In this document: positions 25,201-33,648 of the stretch, in pieces
Layout: every line of letters begins with the position of its first letter
How positions within the stretch are numbered: the stretch's first letter is position 1
NCBI GenBank assembly: GCA_964639255.1
Contig: CAZXDP010000001.1
Span: 62,001-126,000 of the forward strand
Length of the DNA: 64,000 bases
DNA from: NZQO01 sp964639255
Lineage (GTDB): Bacteria > Bacteroidota > Bacteroidia > Flavobacteriales > Flavobacteriaceae
Direction of reading: 5' to 3'
Translations under genes and position numbers: made by a program
The notes under the pieces: generated by a model
What the model was told of the DNA's origin: nothing
The model's database searches: none
The model's input: the letters and a program-made list of their open reading frames with translations, nothing else

Positions 25201-25850
25201 GCTACAACGCCGCAGGACAATTGGATATCTTCCAAACCCAGATTATCGATTTAACGGCCGCAACCTCAGCTACCCTAACCTTCGATTTGGCCAAGGCACA
25301 GTATTCGGCTTCCTTCAGCGATGGTCTTCGTGTAGAAGTTTCTTCAGACTGTGGCTCTACGTTTAATTCGGTATATTTTAAGGAGGGCCTCGATTTGTCG
25401 ACACTGTCTGGATATAACACCTCCCAAGGGTGGGTGCCAAGCAGCTCGAGCGATTGGAGAACAGAGAATGTTGACCTCTCCAGCTACATCGGCGACTACC
25501 TAATCGTTCGCTTTATCAATATAAACGGGTACGGAAACAGTACCTTGATAGATAATGTAGCAGTAGTAGGCGAGGTACTTGGTACTTCCGAAGTATTGGC
25601 CAGTGCCATTGCACTATATCCCAACCCAGCGAGCAACCAGGTATTTATCGATTTCGGTACTGCTCAGCTCGAGACCAACGCTACGGTAACCCTTACCAAT
25701 AGCTTGGGACAGCAGTTGGAAGTGTTACAGGCGAACCAGTTTAACGGTAGCAAGGCAGCCTTGGATGTTTCCAAGTATGCTTCGGGACTTTATTTTATTT
25801 CCATTGAAAACGGAGATGCAACGGTTACCAAGAAACTATTGGTACAATAA
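22236..25850 (+). CDS. Subtilisin-like (S8) protease with T9SS sorting domain
   Basis: 1204 residues. Signal peptide about 1-29 (VWLFSLLLSFSIGLAQ). A prodomain-like region (about 30-215) precedes the S8 domain with Asp250 (VMVRDDGI), His276 (QTHGDGVGG), oxyanion Asn366 (SAGN) and Ser446 (GGTSGAAPG). Then come jelly-roll and Fn3-like regions (VTYPNDGESFVPGENEALHW), a CARDB-like segment (NDLAVIQIN), a MAM-like domain (FIEPFDTNGFPPPAW) and the T9SS sorting domain (ALYPNPASNQVFIDFG to the end). Secreted across the outer membrane. It differs in domain order from the 1.0-5.0 kb protease, so the two are not simple duplicates. Confidence 0.94.
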   Translation: MRKITALAVSKCKRVWLFSLLLSFSIGLAQTNYTLQFKNENVTLPENIDSFEWSAMPESSQLGNGYFGWVQFYETPSQQIQDRFKQNNLQLLEYIPNKAYLFYFPENTSISFLKENGVRSIVSVPGEYKLSWDLKNAPYPDYAVRGENILVTLQHHKNVSTDFVIQDLAEQKISVEQRYKGSNNIDLLIPNNCLETLSNLPYVKWVELIVAPSIPDDTRGRSLHRANGLDTQTSAGRNYTGVGIGVMVRDDGIVGPHIDFEGRIDNSFASGTGQTHGDGVGGIMAGAGNLDPTMRGMAAGSNVWVSNYQANFLDTATQTLINNGSVQITNSSYSNGCNTGYTTITETVDEQTIDIPSLLHVFSAGNSNNNNCGYGAGSQWGNITGGHKQGKNVIATANVFFDGSLVSSSSRGPAHDGRIKPDIAANGQNQMSTDENNGYLTFGGTSGAAPGIAGISAQLYEAYGNLNGGALPPSALIKATLMNTANDAGNVGPDFKFGWGIVNGLRAGKLIEDGRYLSDNVTQGNSNTHTINVPSGTTQVRFMVYWSDPAGSPGTSLALVNDLDLVVTDPSNNDLLPWILDSTPNPTALDTPATNGADHLNNVEQVLINNPAAGNYDIEVTGFNVPMGPQEYFVVYEIISENLTVTYPNDGESFVPGENEALHWDAVNTTEPFLLEYSVDNGSSWNTITTVASDVTIYSWNVPTSVTGNGLIRVTSGSFSDVSDANFSIASQPTGVEVAQVCPDQATFAWNAVSGAESYDLYLLGTQYMEVVGTTSTNSINVPITDPNEELWVAVVAKNATDGWESRRTIAINYGGGLLNCSLNNDLAVIQINNELGDFSICNPSDEVIISATLRNTGIDPQSGFNVIYQLDSEPAISETYSGTINSGQQVTFDFSTPLPMPEAGSHTLTVSIDLSSDQNPTNNEAELAFFADTQGAPLDFIEPFDTNGFPPPAWSMENPDGLTTWIERTNITGSDGNSTISSFIDNYSYNAAGQLDIFQTQIIDLTAATSATLTFDLAKAQYSASFSDGLRVEVSSDCGSTFNSVYFKEGLDLSTLSGYNTSQGWVPSSSSDWRTENVDLSSYIGDYLIVRFININGYGNSTLIDNVAVVGEVLGTSEVLASAIALYPNPASNQVFIDFGTAQLETNATVTLTNSLGQQLEVLQANQFNGSKAALDVSKYASGLYFISIENGDATVTKKLLVQ

Positions 25851-25873
25851 GACTATCCATAGTAGATTAACTG

Positions 25874-25902
25874 AAGGAGCCGCCTACAAGCGGCTCCTTT
25901 TT
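25874..25902 (+). terminator. Terminator of the second protease
   Basis: A perfect 10-bp stem (AAGGAGCCGC with GCGGCTCCTT, loop of 6) followed by a T-tract, 23 bases after the stop codon. Confidence 0.9.
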
Positions 25903-25918
25903 CATTACTTTTATACCT

Positions 25919-26719
25919 ATGGAAATAGTAGACCTAGCCGGCTATTTCGGTGCGCTTCTCATTGGTATTGTCTTGGGCCTTATTGGTGGGGGCGGCTCCA
26001 TTTTAACCGTTCCGGTGTTTGTGTACCTGTTTTCTATCAACCCGGTTACGGCAACAGCTTATTCGCTTTTTGTGGTGGGCGTTACGGCTTTGGTAGGCGC
26101 CATTCGCAATATGTACAAAGGCTTGGTCGACTTCAAAACCGCAATTGTGTTTTCCATCCCAGCCTTTATCGCGGTATACATTACCCGAAAATTCATCGTG
26201 CCTGCCATACCTTTAAAATTGGTGGCCATAGGTGAGTTTGTGCTCACCAAGAACATCGCCATTATGGTGTTCTTTGCGATTATCATGCTCATTGCCTCGG
26301 TTTCGATGATTCGAACACAGAAAATGGATGCCAAAGTACAAACCCAGGTTGCGTTTAACTATCCGCTTATTATCGTTGAAGGGCTCGTAGTGGGTCTGCT
26401 TACCGGCCTCGTGGGCGCAGGGGGTGGATTTCTCATTATTCCCGCGCTGGTGCTATTTGCAAAGCTGCCCATGAAGAAAGCGGTGGCTACCTCACTATTA
26501 ATTATCGCCATAAAATCGCTCATAGGCTTTATTGGCGACGTTGAGACAATGCATATCGATTGGCAGTTTCTTGCGTTGTTTTCAGGCGTTTCCATCCTTG
26601 GAATCTTCGTAGGGGTATGGCTTACCAATTTTGTAAATGGAAGTCGGTTGAAAAAAGGCTTCGGTTGGTTTGTGCTGCTAATGGCAATCTATATCCTCAT
26701 CAAGGAGTTTTCAGATTAG
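25919..26719 (+). CDS. TauE/SafE-family membrane permease
   Basis: 266 residues, about eight membrane helices in two repeated halves, each opening with a glycine-rich motif (GLIGGGGSILTVP and GLVGAGGGFLIIPAL). Family members export sulfite, sulfoacetate or other organosulfur anions; the substrate here is unknown. The gene begins just 17 bases after the protease terminator; a near-match -7 element (TACTTTTA, 25906-25913) could start it. It ends 6 bases from the convergent envC-like gene, with no hairpin between. Confidence 0.88.
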   Translation: MEIVDLAGYFGALLIGIVLGLIGGGGSILTVPVFVYLFSINPVTATAYSLFVVGVTALVGAIRNMYKGLVDFKTAIVFSIPAFIAVYITRKFIVPAIPLKLVAIGEFVLTKNIAIMVFFAIIMLIASVSMIRTQKMDAKVQTQVAFNYPLIIVEGLVVGLLTGLVGAGGGFLIIPALVLFAKLPMKKAVATSLLIIAIKSLIGFIGDVETMHIDWQFLALFSGVSILGIFVGVWLTNFVNGSRLKKGFGWFVLLMAIYILIKEFSD

Positions 26720-26725
26720 ACCTCG

Positions 26726-27958
26726 CTACATCTTATAGATCCAATCTTCTGGATTGAGACGGTTGGTATTTTGGTAAATCAAGAACTTCAATACGGTTTT
26801 TTGGTTGGAAGGATTGGTGAAGATGGTCCCCAAGGCTTGCTTTGTACTTACATTTTGACCCTTTTTTACTGAAACCGTAGCCAAATTGTTATATACCGAA
26901 ATAAAATCACCATGTTGAACGTATACGGCCTTATTGGCACCCTTGAGCTGCTGCACCTCCAGAACGGTGCCGTTAAAAACAGCACGGGCTTGGGCGCCAC
27001 TTTCGGTGGCAATCTCAACTCCGCTGTTATAGGTGGTTACATTGGGCAATTGCGGATGCTGTTGCCTTCCATAGCGCTTCACCACAACACCTCCTTGCGT
27101 TATGGGCCAGGGCAGCTTTCCCTTATTGCTTGTAAAATTAGCGGCAAGTTCCTTCGCCTCTGCGTTGAGTGCAAAGGTAGAGGAGCGCTTCTCGGCGGGT
27201 GTAGCTTCTTTCTTTTCGGCATTGGCCTTGGCAATGGCCTCTCTAATAAGCTTTTCTATTTGCCGGTCGATCGCATCGGCCTCCTGTTGTTTCTTTCGTA
27301 TTTGCAATGCGTATCTTCCCTCATCCTTTTTCAGGGATGCAATTAGGGCCTCCTGGTCTTTTTTCTGCTTGGCGAGCTCGTTCCGCGTTTGCCTGTTCTC
27401 GGCAAGAAGTGTTTCCTTCTTGGCTTTTTGGGCCAAAAGGTCGCGGTTAAGCTCTTGCAGGGTATCGGTCTTTTCTTTGATGCTTTCGCCCTGCTTCTTT
27501 CGGTACTCGGTATATTGTTTCATATATTGAAGCCGTTTATAGGCCTGTAAAAAACTTTCGGAAGATAGCAGAAACATGATTCTGCTTTGCTGAGACTGGC
27601 TCTTGTACGATTTCCGGATCATTTCGGCATAATCTGCCTTTAGTTCGGTAAGTTCGTCGCGAAGTTGGTCAATTCGGCTTAGGTTGTCGTTAATTTCTCG
27701 GGTAAGTAAGTTCGCCTGCCGGTTGGTGACCCTAATGAGATTCTCGGTAGCGGCAATACGTTGGTCTAAGTCTTCGACCTGATTGAGAACGCTCTTCTCT
27801 TCCCTTTTGGTTTTGAACAGCAAGTTGTTGATTTGCTTTATTTCCTGAAGAATGGCCTGTCGCTGTTCTTCCAGTTCCTTTTGGCGGTCGTTTTGCGCTA
27901 GTAGGGAGCCTGAAACGAGCCACAGCGAACATACTATCGAAATACATACGAAGCGCAT
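26726..27958 (-). CDS. EnvC-like murein hydrolase activator with degenerate LytM domain
   Basis: 410 residues from the ATG at 27958: signal peptide (CISIVCSLWLVSGSLLAQ), long coiled coil (about 25-245) and a C-terminal LytM/M23 domain (about 282-410). All metal and catalytic residues of active M23 enzymes are replaced: the HxxxD ligands are Asn311 and Glu315 (YNSGVEI), the AHL histidine is Asn (YNNL), and the HxH motif is absent (TVLKFL). This is the state seen in EnvC/NlpD, which activate cell-wall amidases. Start chosen one base after the DUF4292 stop; an in-frame ATG 21 bases earlier overlaps that gene. Confidence 0.88.
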   Translation of the reverse strand: MRFVCISIVCSLWLVSGSLLAQNDRQKELEEQRQAILQEIKQINNLLFKTKREEKSVLNQVEDLDQRIAATENLIRVTNRQANLLTREINDNLSRIDQLRDELTELKADYAEMIRKSYKSQSQQSRIMFLLSSESFLQAYKRLQYMKQYTEYRKKQGESIKEKTDTLQELNRDLLAQKAKKETLLAENRQTRNELAKQKKDQEALIASLKKDEGRYALQIRKKQQEADAIDRQIEKLIREAIAKANAEKKEATPAEKRSSTFALNAEAKELAANFTSNKGKLPWPITQGGVVVKRYGRQQHPQLPNVTTYNSGVEIATESGAQARAVFNGTVLEVQQLKGANKAVYVQHGDFISVYNNLATVSVKKGQNVSTKQALGTIFTNPSNQKTVLKFLIYQNTNRLNPEDWIYKM

Positions 27959-27959
27959 A

Positions 27960-28727
27960 TTACAGTTTAATTTGTTCATAGCCTTCTGGAATGGAAAAGG
28001 GGAAACTAATGGGAATGTTCACTTCCCACTTTCTAAAGTTCATTTCGATACTCGTTTTGCTATCGCCCTCGGTAGCAAATACCTCTATGCTACTGGGATA
28101 ATATGACCCATCTATTTGTTCGTAAGGTCCGTACCGCACCGAAAGCAATCGGCTTTTGGATGGTTGTGAAAGCGTTTCAGAATAAACTTTAAAGCTCTTG
28201 GGAAGCAACAGCAACGAGTGTATAAAATCTGCCGGCTGTTGGTTGGGTTGCAGCTTGTATTTTTCGAGCGAAACTTCGGAAGAATAGGTGCTGGTTTGCA
28301 GGTCGAAAAGCGACTGCCCCAACAGGATGGCCTGCGCCTTTTCAAAATCGATATCGGTGCCCAACCAGTTGCTTAAAAGCGCAAAGTCTCCGGAAAAATA
28401 GGAATTTCCGAAGGTTTCGTAATATTGAACCTCGGTAGGGGTTATAAGTACCTTGGCCAAGGTAATACCTACTAACGAGGCCTTGATCCAAATGGTTTTG
28501 TCTTTTTCCATACGCAGACTCACTGTAACGCTTTGGAGTTGGTCTTGATCTTCGTAGGTAACTTGCATACGGGCCGCGAGGGTTTGAAAAGCGGGCATAG
28601 CTGCCCTATGCGCTTGAATAATGGCTTCTGTCTTTAAATCATCACTGGCAGTACCAATTTTCTTCGCTGTGCCACAGCTCGCGGTTATAATTATTAAAAG
28701 AAGAAAATAGAAACTCTTTGTTCGCAT
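27960..28727 (-). CDS. DUF4292 lipoprotein
   Basis: 255 residues. Lipoprotein signal with lipobox TASC (Cys18) after a hydrophobic run (FYFLLLIII). The body is rich in beta strands (MQVTYEDQDQLQSVTVSLRM, TIWIKASLVGITLAKVLITP), in line with the DUF4292 family of Bacteroidota. The LolA/LolB-like look of such folds suggests lipoprotein or lipid handling; this is inference. It sits between a TPR protein and the EnvC-like activator, with 1-4 base spacings, so all three are probably co-expressed in the envelope. Confidence 0.85.
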   Translation of the reverse strand: MRTKSFYFLLLIIITASCGTAKKIGTASDDLKTEAIIQAHRAAMPAFQTLAARMQVTYEDQDQLQSVTVSLRMEKDKTIWIKASLVGITLAKVLITPTEVQYYETFGNSYFSGDFALLSNWLGTDIDFEKAQAILLGQSLFDLQTSTYSSEVSLEKYKLQPNQQPADFIHSLLLLPKSFKVYSETLSQPSKSRLLSVRYGPYEQIDGSYYPSSIEVFATEGDSKTSIEMNFRKWEVNIPISFPFSIPEGYEQIKL

Positions 28728-28730
28728 AGA

Positions 28731-30101
28731 TTAGTTTGGCAGGTTAATTTCGTTTGCCTTTTGGGTGTAGTTCGCTGCCTTCGTTGTATCTCCTTTAAGG
28801 GTATACGCCAGACTTAGCTGCAAGTAGAAATCCCGTTGCATCTTAGGGTCGTCGAGCAGAAAATCGACACCCGTTGTTAGGCTGTCTATTGCTTTATCAG
28901 GGAGATTGAGACCATTGTTTGCCACACCATTCAAAAGGTATAGCAATGGTTGTGCAGGGAAAATAGCCAGCGATTCTTCGCTTAACCGCTCCGCCGCTTC
29001 AAATTTCTTCTCGTCTATTTGCAGTAACAATGTATTTTTAAGCAGATTGTAATTGTCCGGATCTCGGGCTACACCCATTTCGTAAAAACGAAGCGCCGCG
29101 CTATGGTTCTGTTTCGAAAGGTAATAATCGCCCAATTGTAGATACACCTTACCTCCTTCCATGGCGGAAAATGCAGGAAGAATGGAGTCCAGCGCTGCTT
29201 GGAATTCAGGATGCGTATCGACGAATTGGATAAAATCGGCCAGCACTTTATATTTTTGCACTTCCTCTACCTGAGAAGATCCAAATACGGTTTTCATCGA
29301 TTGCAGCGCCTTTTCGGTATCGTTTTCCTCTAAATAGAATTTATACAGCGCTACGTGCACCAGCTGCGATTGTGGCTTGTTCGCCAATAGTTCTTTGGCT
29401 GTTTCAAAGGCTTTCTTCGAATTTCCCTGTTCGCTGTATAGATAAATTAAGTTCAAATAATCTTTCTCACTCTTTACGGTGCCTTCAATTTTTTCTTCCA
29501 ACTTCACAATTTCCCCCTGGGTATTGCCCGTTTGCCGGTAAATTTGGCTACGTAGAGCATCTCGGTAATCGCTCTCCCCCCAATTGGCGTCGAGTTCATC
29601 TAGCACCTGTATTGCCTTGTCATATTGGCGCGTTCGGGAATAAAGGTTCGCTAAGTCTTCTTTATAATCTTCATCGTATTCGCTTAATTTGATCACCAAG
29701 GGAATGGCCGCATCTAAATCCTGTTCCACGTAATATAAATCGTAAAGCGCTTCGAGTACATCGAGCCTGTCGCCTTGCAATTGCTGAACCTTCTTGAACT
29801 GTTCTTCGGCCGCATCGAACCGCTCGAGTGCCACCAGATTCTTGCCCTGTTCGAAGGCGATTACGGCATCTAGCGCCGGTTGGTCTTTGGTCGCCTTTGA
29901 AGCTTGCGAGAGCGAGGTAAGTGCCAATTCATAATTTTCGATGGCGCGTTGTTTTAGGGCCTCAAAAAAATGTTCCTGAAACATATCGGTCACATTCCCC
30001 AGATCGTCGGTAGGCATCTCGGTATCCTGTGCAAAAACCTGCCCCGGAAGCAATATACTTCCGAAGAAAAAAAGAAATACGATGCACAGGGTATGCTTCA
30101 T
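28731..30101 (-). CDS. Exported TPR protein
   Basis: 456 residues. Signal peptide about 1-25 (LCIVFLFFFGSILLPGQVFAQ), then tetratricopeptide repeats along most of the length (for example KQRAIENYELALTSLSQASK, AAEEQFKKVQQLQGDRLDVL, SAALRFYEMGVARDPDNYNL). TPR arrays are protein-binding scaffolds; in this place, next to DUF4292 and EnvC-like genes, an assembly role in the periplasm is likely but unproven. Confidence 0.88.
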   Translation of the reverse strand: MKHTLCIVFLFFFGSILLPGQVFAQDTEMPTDDLGNVTDMFQEHFFEALKQRAIENYELALTSLSQASKATKDQPALDAVIAFEQGKNLVALERFDAAEEQFKKVQQLQGDRLDVLEALYDLYYVEQDLDAAIPLVIKLSEYDEDYKEDLANLYSRTRQYDKAIQVLDELDANWGESDYRDALRSQIYRQTGNTQGEIVKLEEKIEGTVKSEKDYLNLIYLYSEQGNSKKAFETAKELLANKPQSQLVHVALYKFYLEENDTEKALQSMKTVFGSSQVEEVQKYKVLADFIQFVDTHPEFQAALDSILPAFSAMEGGKVYLQLGDYYLSKQNHSAALRFYEMGVARDPDNYNLLKNTLLLQIDEKKFEAAERLSEESLAIFPAQPLLYLLNGVANNGLNLPDKAIDSLTTGVDFLLDDPKMQRDFYLQLSLAYTLKGDTTKAANYTQKANEINLPN

Positions 30102-30115
30102 AGCTTCACTTGCGG

Positions 30116-31132
30116 TTATGTGAGTTCAGAGTAATCGCCCAAGCTAACGCTGGTAAACTTCCCATTGAAAACGGCATGATTGCCAATCATAGCATTTTCG
30201 AGGTGGGCGTTTTCGATTAAGGTATGTTTTTGAATGATACTATTGATAACGTTACTATTTACAATTTTCGTGCCTTCCCCGATAGAAACATAAGGACCTA
30301 CCGTACTGTTTTCAATGATGGCCTTTTCTCCTATAAAACAGGGTGGAATTACCTTCGCATTTATCTGGCTGTGGGTTTCTGAGAGGAGGGGAACACCATC
30401 GTCTTGTAGAAATTGAAGCATTTTTCGATTGGTCTCCACGGTTACCTCCTTGTTGCCACAGTCCATCCATTCGTCTACCGTTCCCGGCTTAAATACCATG
30501 CCCTTGGACATCATACGCTTAATACCGTCATTAATCTGGTATTCTCCCCCGTGAATAATGTCGTGCTCCAACACATATTGTAGCTCTTGCTTGAGTGCTG
30601 CCACTTCCTTGAAATAATAGATGCCGATGACCGCAAGATCGCTTACAAATTCTAATGGTTTCTCTACCAGCTCAATAATTTCATTGTTATCATTCAAATT
30701 TACCACCCCGTAGGCTTGCGGATTGTCGACTTTTTTGGTCCAGATAACAGCATCGGCAGATTTGTCTAGATTGAAATCGGCCCGAATCAAGGTATCGGCA
30801 TAGGCAATGACCGCCGGCCCAGAAAGTGAAGGTTCGGCGCACATAATGGCGTGGCCAGTGCCCTTGGGTTCCAATTGGCGGTAAATAGAGGGTTTGGCAC
30901 CTAAGCACTCGGCTAGCTGTGTTAGGCTGTTCACCACATCATCCCCAAAAAAAGCAGGATCGCCCAATATGAAAGCGATTTCTTCGATAGCCTCATCGAG
31001 CACGCCCGCAATATCGCTTACCAAACGGTGCACGATGGGTTTTCCGGCCACTGGCACCAATGGTTTTGGGACTGTTAAGGTGTGGGGGCGAAGCCGACTC
31101 CCGCGGCCGGCCATAGGCACAATTATCTTCAT
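30116..31132 (-). CDS. Sugar-1-phosphate nucleotidyltransferase
   Basis: 338 residues. The nucleotide-binding signature is GRGSRLRPHTLTVPKPLVPV; the metal-binding Asp is in AYADTLI. A short left-handed beta-helix (IENSTVGPYVSIGEG, HLENAMIGNHAVF) ends the protein. Members activate sugar phosphates with NTP to give nucleotide sugars (RmlA/GlmU-like). The sugar cannot be read from the sequence. Located 10 bases after dut in a leftward envelope operon. Confidence 0.88.
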   Translation of the reverse strand: MKIIVPMAGRGSRLRPHTLTVPKPLVPVAGKPIVHRLVSDIAGVLDEAIEEIAFILGDPAFFGDDVVNSLTQLAECLGAKPSIYRQLEPKGTGHAIMCAEPSLSGPAVIAYADTLIRADFNLDKSADAVIWTKKVDNPQAYGVVNLNDNNEIIELVEKPLEFVSDLAVIGIYYFKEVAALKQELQYVLEHDIIHGGEYQINDGIKRMMSKGMVFKPGTVDEWMDCGNKEVTVETNRKMLQFLQDDGVPLLSETHSQINAKVIPPCFIGEKAIIENSTVGPYVSIGEGTKIVNSNVINSIIQKHTLIENAHLENAMIGNHAVFNGKFTSVSLGDYSELT

Positions 31133-31142
31133 ACTAGTTCAT

Positions 31143-31577
31143 TTAACGGGTTCCGGTACTTCCAAATCCTCCCGAACCACGTGTAGTTTCATCCAATTCA
31201 TCTACTTCTTCAAAAGAGACGTGTTCGTGCTTGGCAATGACAAGTTGTGCAATACGCTCGCCATCTTCGATGGTAAAATCGTCGTTAGAGAGGTTTACCA
31301 GAATAACACCAATTTCACCACGATAATCTGCATCGATGGTTCCGGGGCTGTTGAGCACTGTTATGCCTTTTTTGGCGGCGAGTCCACTTCTGGGACGCAC
31401 CTGGGCCTCATACCCAATGGGAAGCTCAATGAACAGCCCGGTCTTTACTACAGCGCGTTGCAGCGGTTTCAAGGTGGAAGGCTCGGTCACATTGGCCCGT
31501 ATATCCATCCCGGCCGAGGCTATCGTTTCATAGCTGGGCAGCGGATGTTTCGATTTATTGATGATCTTTACCTTCAT
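31143..31577 (-). CDS. dut: dUTP diphosphatase
   Basis: 144 residues with all five dUTPase motifs: AGMDIRANV, PRSGLAAKKG, GTIDADYRGEIGV, GERIAQLVI and RGSGGFGSTG. Homotrimeric enzyme splitting dUTP to dUMP and pyrophosphate; keeps uracil out of DNA and feeds dTMP synthesis. Its start overlaps the flippase stop by 4 bases. Confidence 0.97.
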   Translation of the reverse strand: MKVKIINKSKHPLPSYETIASAGMDIRANVTEPSTLKPLQRAVVKTGLFIELPIGYEAQVRPRSGLAAKKGITVLNSPGTIDADYRGEIGVILVNLSNDDFTIEDGERIAQLVIAKHEHVSFEEVDELDETTRGSGGFGSTGTR

Positions 31578-33034
31578 CTTCTAACTATTTTTTTAAGGTC
31601 GTTACGTTCCGAAAAATATACTACCAACAAAAATATCAATAATAAAGCGGTTCCCACCCATAGATTGCCCTCAAAAACATAGAAGGACACTGCGGCAAGG
31701 CCAATTGCCAACAAGGCGATCCTGGCTATGTGCCACACCTTGTAGGGCACCGCATAATGGCGCTGACCAAAATAATACGATAGTACCATCATGCTACCAT
31801 ACGCGGCAAGGGTGGCTACAGCTGATCCACGATAACTAAGATAGGGGATAAGCACTAAGTTTAGCAGTAGAGTTACCCCGGCTCCGAATAAGGAAATATA
31901 GGCTCCAAAGCGGGTTCGGTCTGTCACCTTGTACCAAACCGACAAATTATGGTAAACGCCCAAACATAGGTTGGCAAGCAAGATGAGAGGTACAATGTCT
32001 AAAGCTTCCCAATAGGCACTATCTGGAATTAAGATCCGTTTGAAAACATCGATATAAACCACCACGAAGAGCAGAATGGCACTTCCCAAAATGGTAAAAT
32101 ATCGGGTGATGGTTGCATACGTTTGCTTAGCATTGCTGTTACTCGCATGATTGAAGAAAAACGGTTCTATGCCCAATCGAAAGGCCGTAGCAAATAAGGT
32201 CATAAAAACTCCCAGTTTGTAACAAGCGGCATATACCCCAACCTCCGATTCGGCGATGTTCTTCGGAAGCAAATACTTCAGCAAAATTTTATCGAACGCC
32301 TCGTTAATGGAAAAGGCAATTCCAGCCACCAGCACGGGAAATCCGTACTTCATCATATTGCGCCATATCGAACTTTGAAAGGTAAAGCCAATTTTAAGAT
32401 AAACAGGCAATACCATTAGCAAGGTGATGGCGCTGGCCAGCAGATTGGCAATGAAAACATAAGAAACCATATCCTCTGGATGGTACCAACCATCCCAGAT
32501 GCTCCCAGGTGCTGTTTCGGCCCATTTCGGCAATACCAAGAAAAAAAACAAGTTAAAGCCCAAGTTGATGAGAACGTTTATAATTTTAACAACGGCATAT
32601 CTTGTAGGTCGTTCGGTAACGCGGTACCAAGCAAAGGGGAGCACGCACAGGGCGTCTAACCCCAAAATGAGGATGCCATAGGTAACATAGGTCGTCTTAA
32701 AGTCTAACAAGGAGCTTAACGACTCTCGAAACCCTAAAAAAATTGCTAGAAAGAGCGCGGTAGAAACCGTAAGTGACGTTAGGGCAGTTCCCTGCACCTG
32801 TTTTTTTTGATCGCTATGTTTGTTGACGAATCGGAAAAATGCCGTTTCCATTCCGTAGGAAAGAAGTACGTTCCCCAAAATGAGAAACGCCATGAGGGAA
32901 GCGTAAACGCCATATTCGGCGGTACCCAAGACCTCTACATAAAGGGGGACCAGCACAATAGCCAAGGCCCGCGGCAAAACGGTGGCCAAACCGTACACAA
33001 ATGTTTGCCGGAAAAGTTTTCTGAAAACGCTCAA
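31574..33034 (-). CDS. Polysaccharide flippase (MOP superfamily)
   Basis: About 486 residues, 12-14 membrane helices (FVYGLATVLPRALAIVLVPL onward), of the Wzx/MATE-like MOP superfamily that flips lipid-linked sugars or lipid II-like carriers. No ATG serves the N-terminus: the open frame begins at TTG 33094, overlapping the upstream lipoprotein stop (TTGA), and another TTG at 33034 gives the usual family start (SVFRKLFRQTFVYGL). I chose 33034; 33094 is the alternative. The gene order with dut and a sugar nucleotidyltransferase suggests glycan precursor export. Confidence 0.9.
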   Translation of the reverse strand: MSVFRKLFRQTFVYGLATVLPRALAIVLVPLYVEVLGTAEYGVYASLMAFLILGNVLLSYGMETAFFRFVNKHSDQKKQVQGTALTSLTVSTALFLAIFLGFRESLSSLLDFKTTYVTYGILILGLDALCVLPFAWYRVTERPTRYAVVKIINVLINLGFNLFFFLVLPKWAETAPGSIWDGWYHPEDMVSYVFIANLLASAITLLMVLPVYLKIGFTFQSSIWRNMMKYGFPVLVAGIAFSINEAFDKILLKYLLPKNIAESEVGVYAACYKLGVFMTLFATAFRLGIEPFFFNHASNSNAKQTYATITRYFTILGSAILLFVVVYIDVFKRILIPDSAYWEALDIVPLILLANLCLGVYHNLSVWYKVTDRTRFGAYISLFGAGVTLLLNLVLIPYLSYRGSAVATLAAYGSMMVLSYYFGQRHYAVPYKVWHIARIALLAIGLAAVSFYVFEGNLWVGTALLLIFLLVVYFSERNDLKKIVRR

Positions 33035-33090
33035 CGAATCTTTCGGATTTTTGGTAAAAGTATTGAAAATACCAATGAGCGCAAGGGTAA

Positions 33091-33630
33091 TCAATCATTG
33101 TTTGGGTTGCCCTGTGGATACGCTAGCATCTCCTTTCTTTCTAAGTTTTCAATTTTGTAAAATTGCTCGATTCCCTGCTTTCGATAACGCACCACAGCTT
33201 CGTTCGAAGCAAGCTGAAAGGGGAAGGGTTCGCGCATGCTATTGCTCGCTTCCTCCTTTGGGTCATCGCTCATAATGACGTCATTTTCGGTATGTTCGGT
33301 AAAATAACCAACGCACGTAAGTGGCTTTAGCGACGTAATTATGGCTTCGGTGCTCCTTCTGCGGAAATAGATGGCTGTAACTTCAACTTCAGCTTCCACA
33401 GTTTCGAATTTGAGGTGCACATTCACTCCCTTTCCGCCCTCCTTGATCCCCGCTACCCATTCTTGGTAGTAAGCATCTGCTACTGTAAACGGAGGATTTT
33501 CCTGTAAAACTGGGGGCTTTCCGGCCAAATCTTGTTGTTGCGATGTTCCGCAGCCGGTAACGATGAGCATTAAAAGACAAATCCCTAATGGCACCTTCCA
33601 TAACGTACACTTGTTCAACATCGTTCTCAT
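33091..33630 (-). CDS. Hypothetical lipoprotein
   Basis: 179 residues. Signal with lipobox VTGC (Cys27) after a hydrophobic core (LGICLLMLI). A small beta-rich body (GVNVHLKFETVEAEVEVTAIYF) follows. I do not recognise a named domain. An internal ATG at residue 4 is an equally good start. It lies 18 bases after a beta-barrel protein gene and overlaps the flippase frame. Confidence 0.75.
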   Translation of the reverse strand: MRTMLNKCTLWKVPLGICLLMLIVTGCGTSQQQDLAGKPPVLQENPPFTVADAYYQEWVAGIKEGGKGVNVHLKFETVEAEVEVTAIYFRRRSTEAIITSLKPLTCVGYFTEHTENDVIMSDDPKEEASNSMREPFPFQLASNEAVVRYRKQGIEQFYKIENLERKEMLAYPQGNPNND

Positions 33631-33648
33631 TTTTTATAAAATTTCCTT

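Noticed and set aside
30894..31682. 262-codon plus-strand open frame opposite dut and the nucleotidyltransferase
   Set aside because: It spans parts of three leftward genes and has no family feature; the opposite strand carries all dUTPase motifs.
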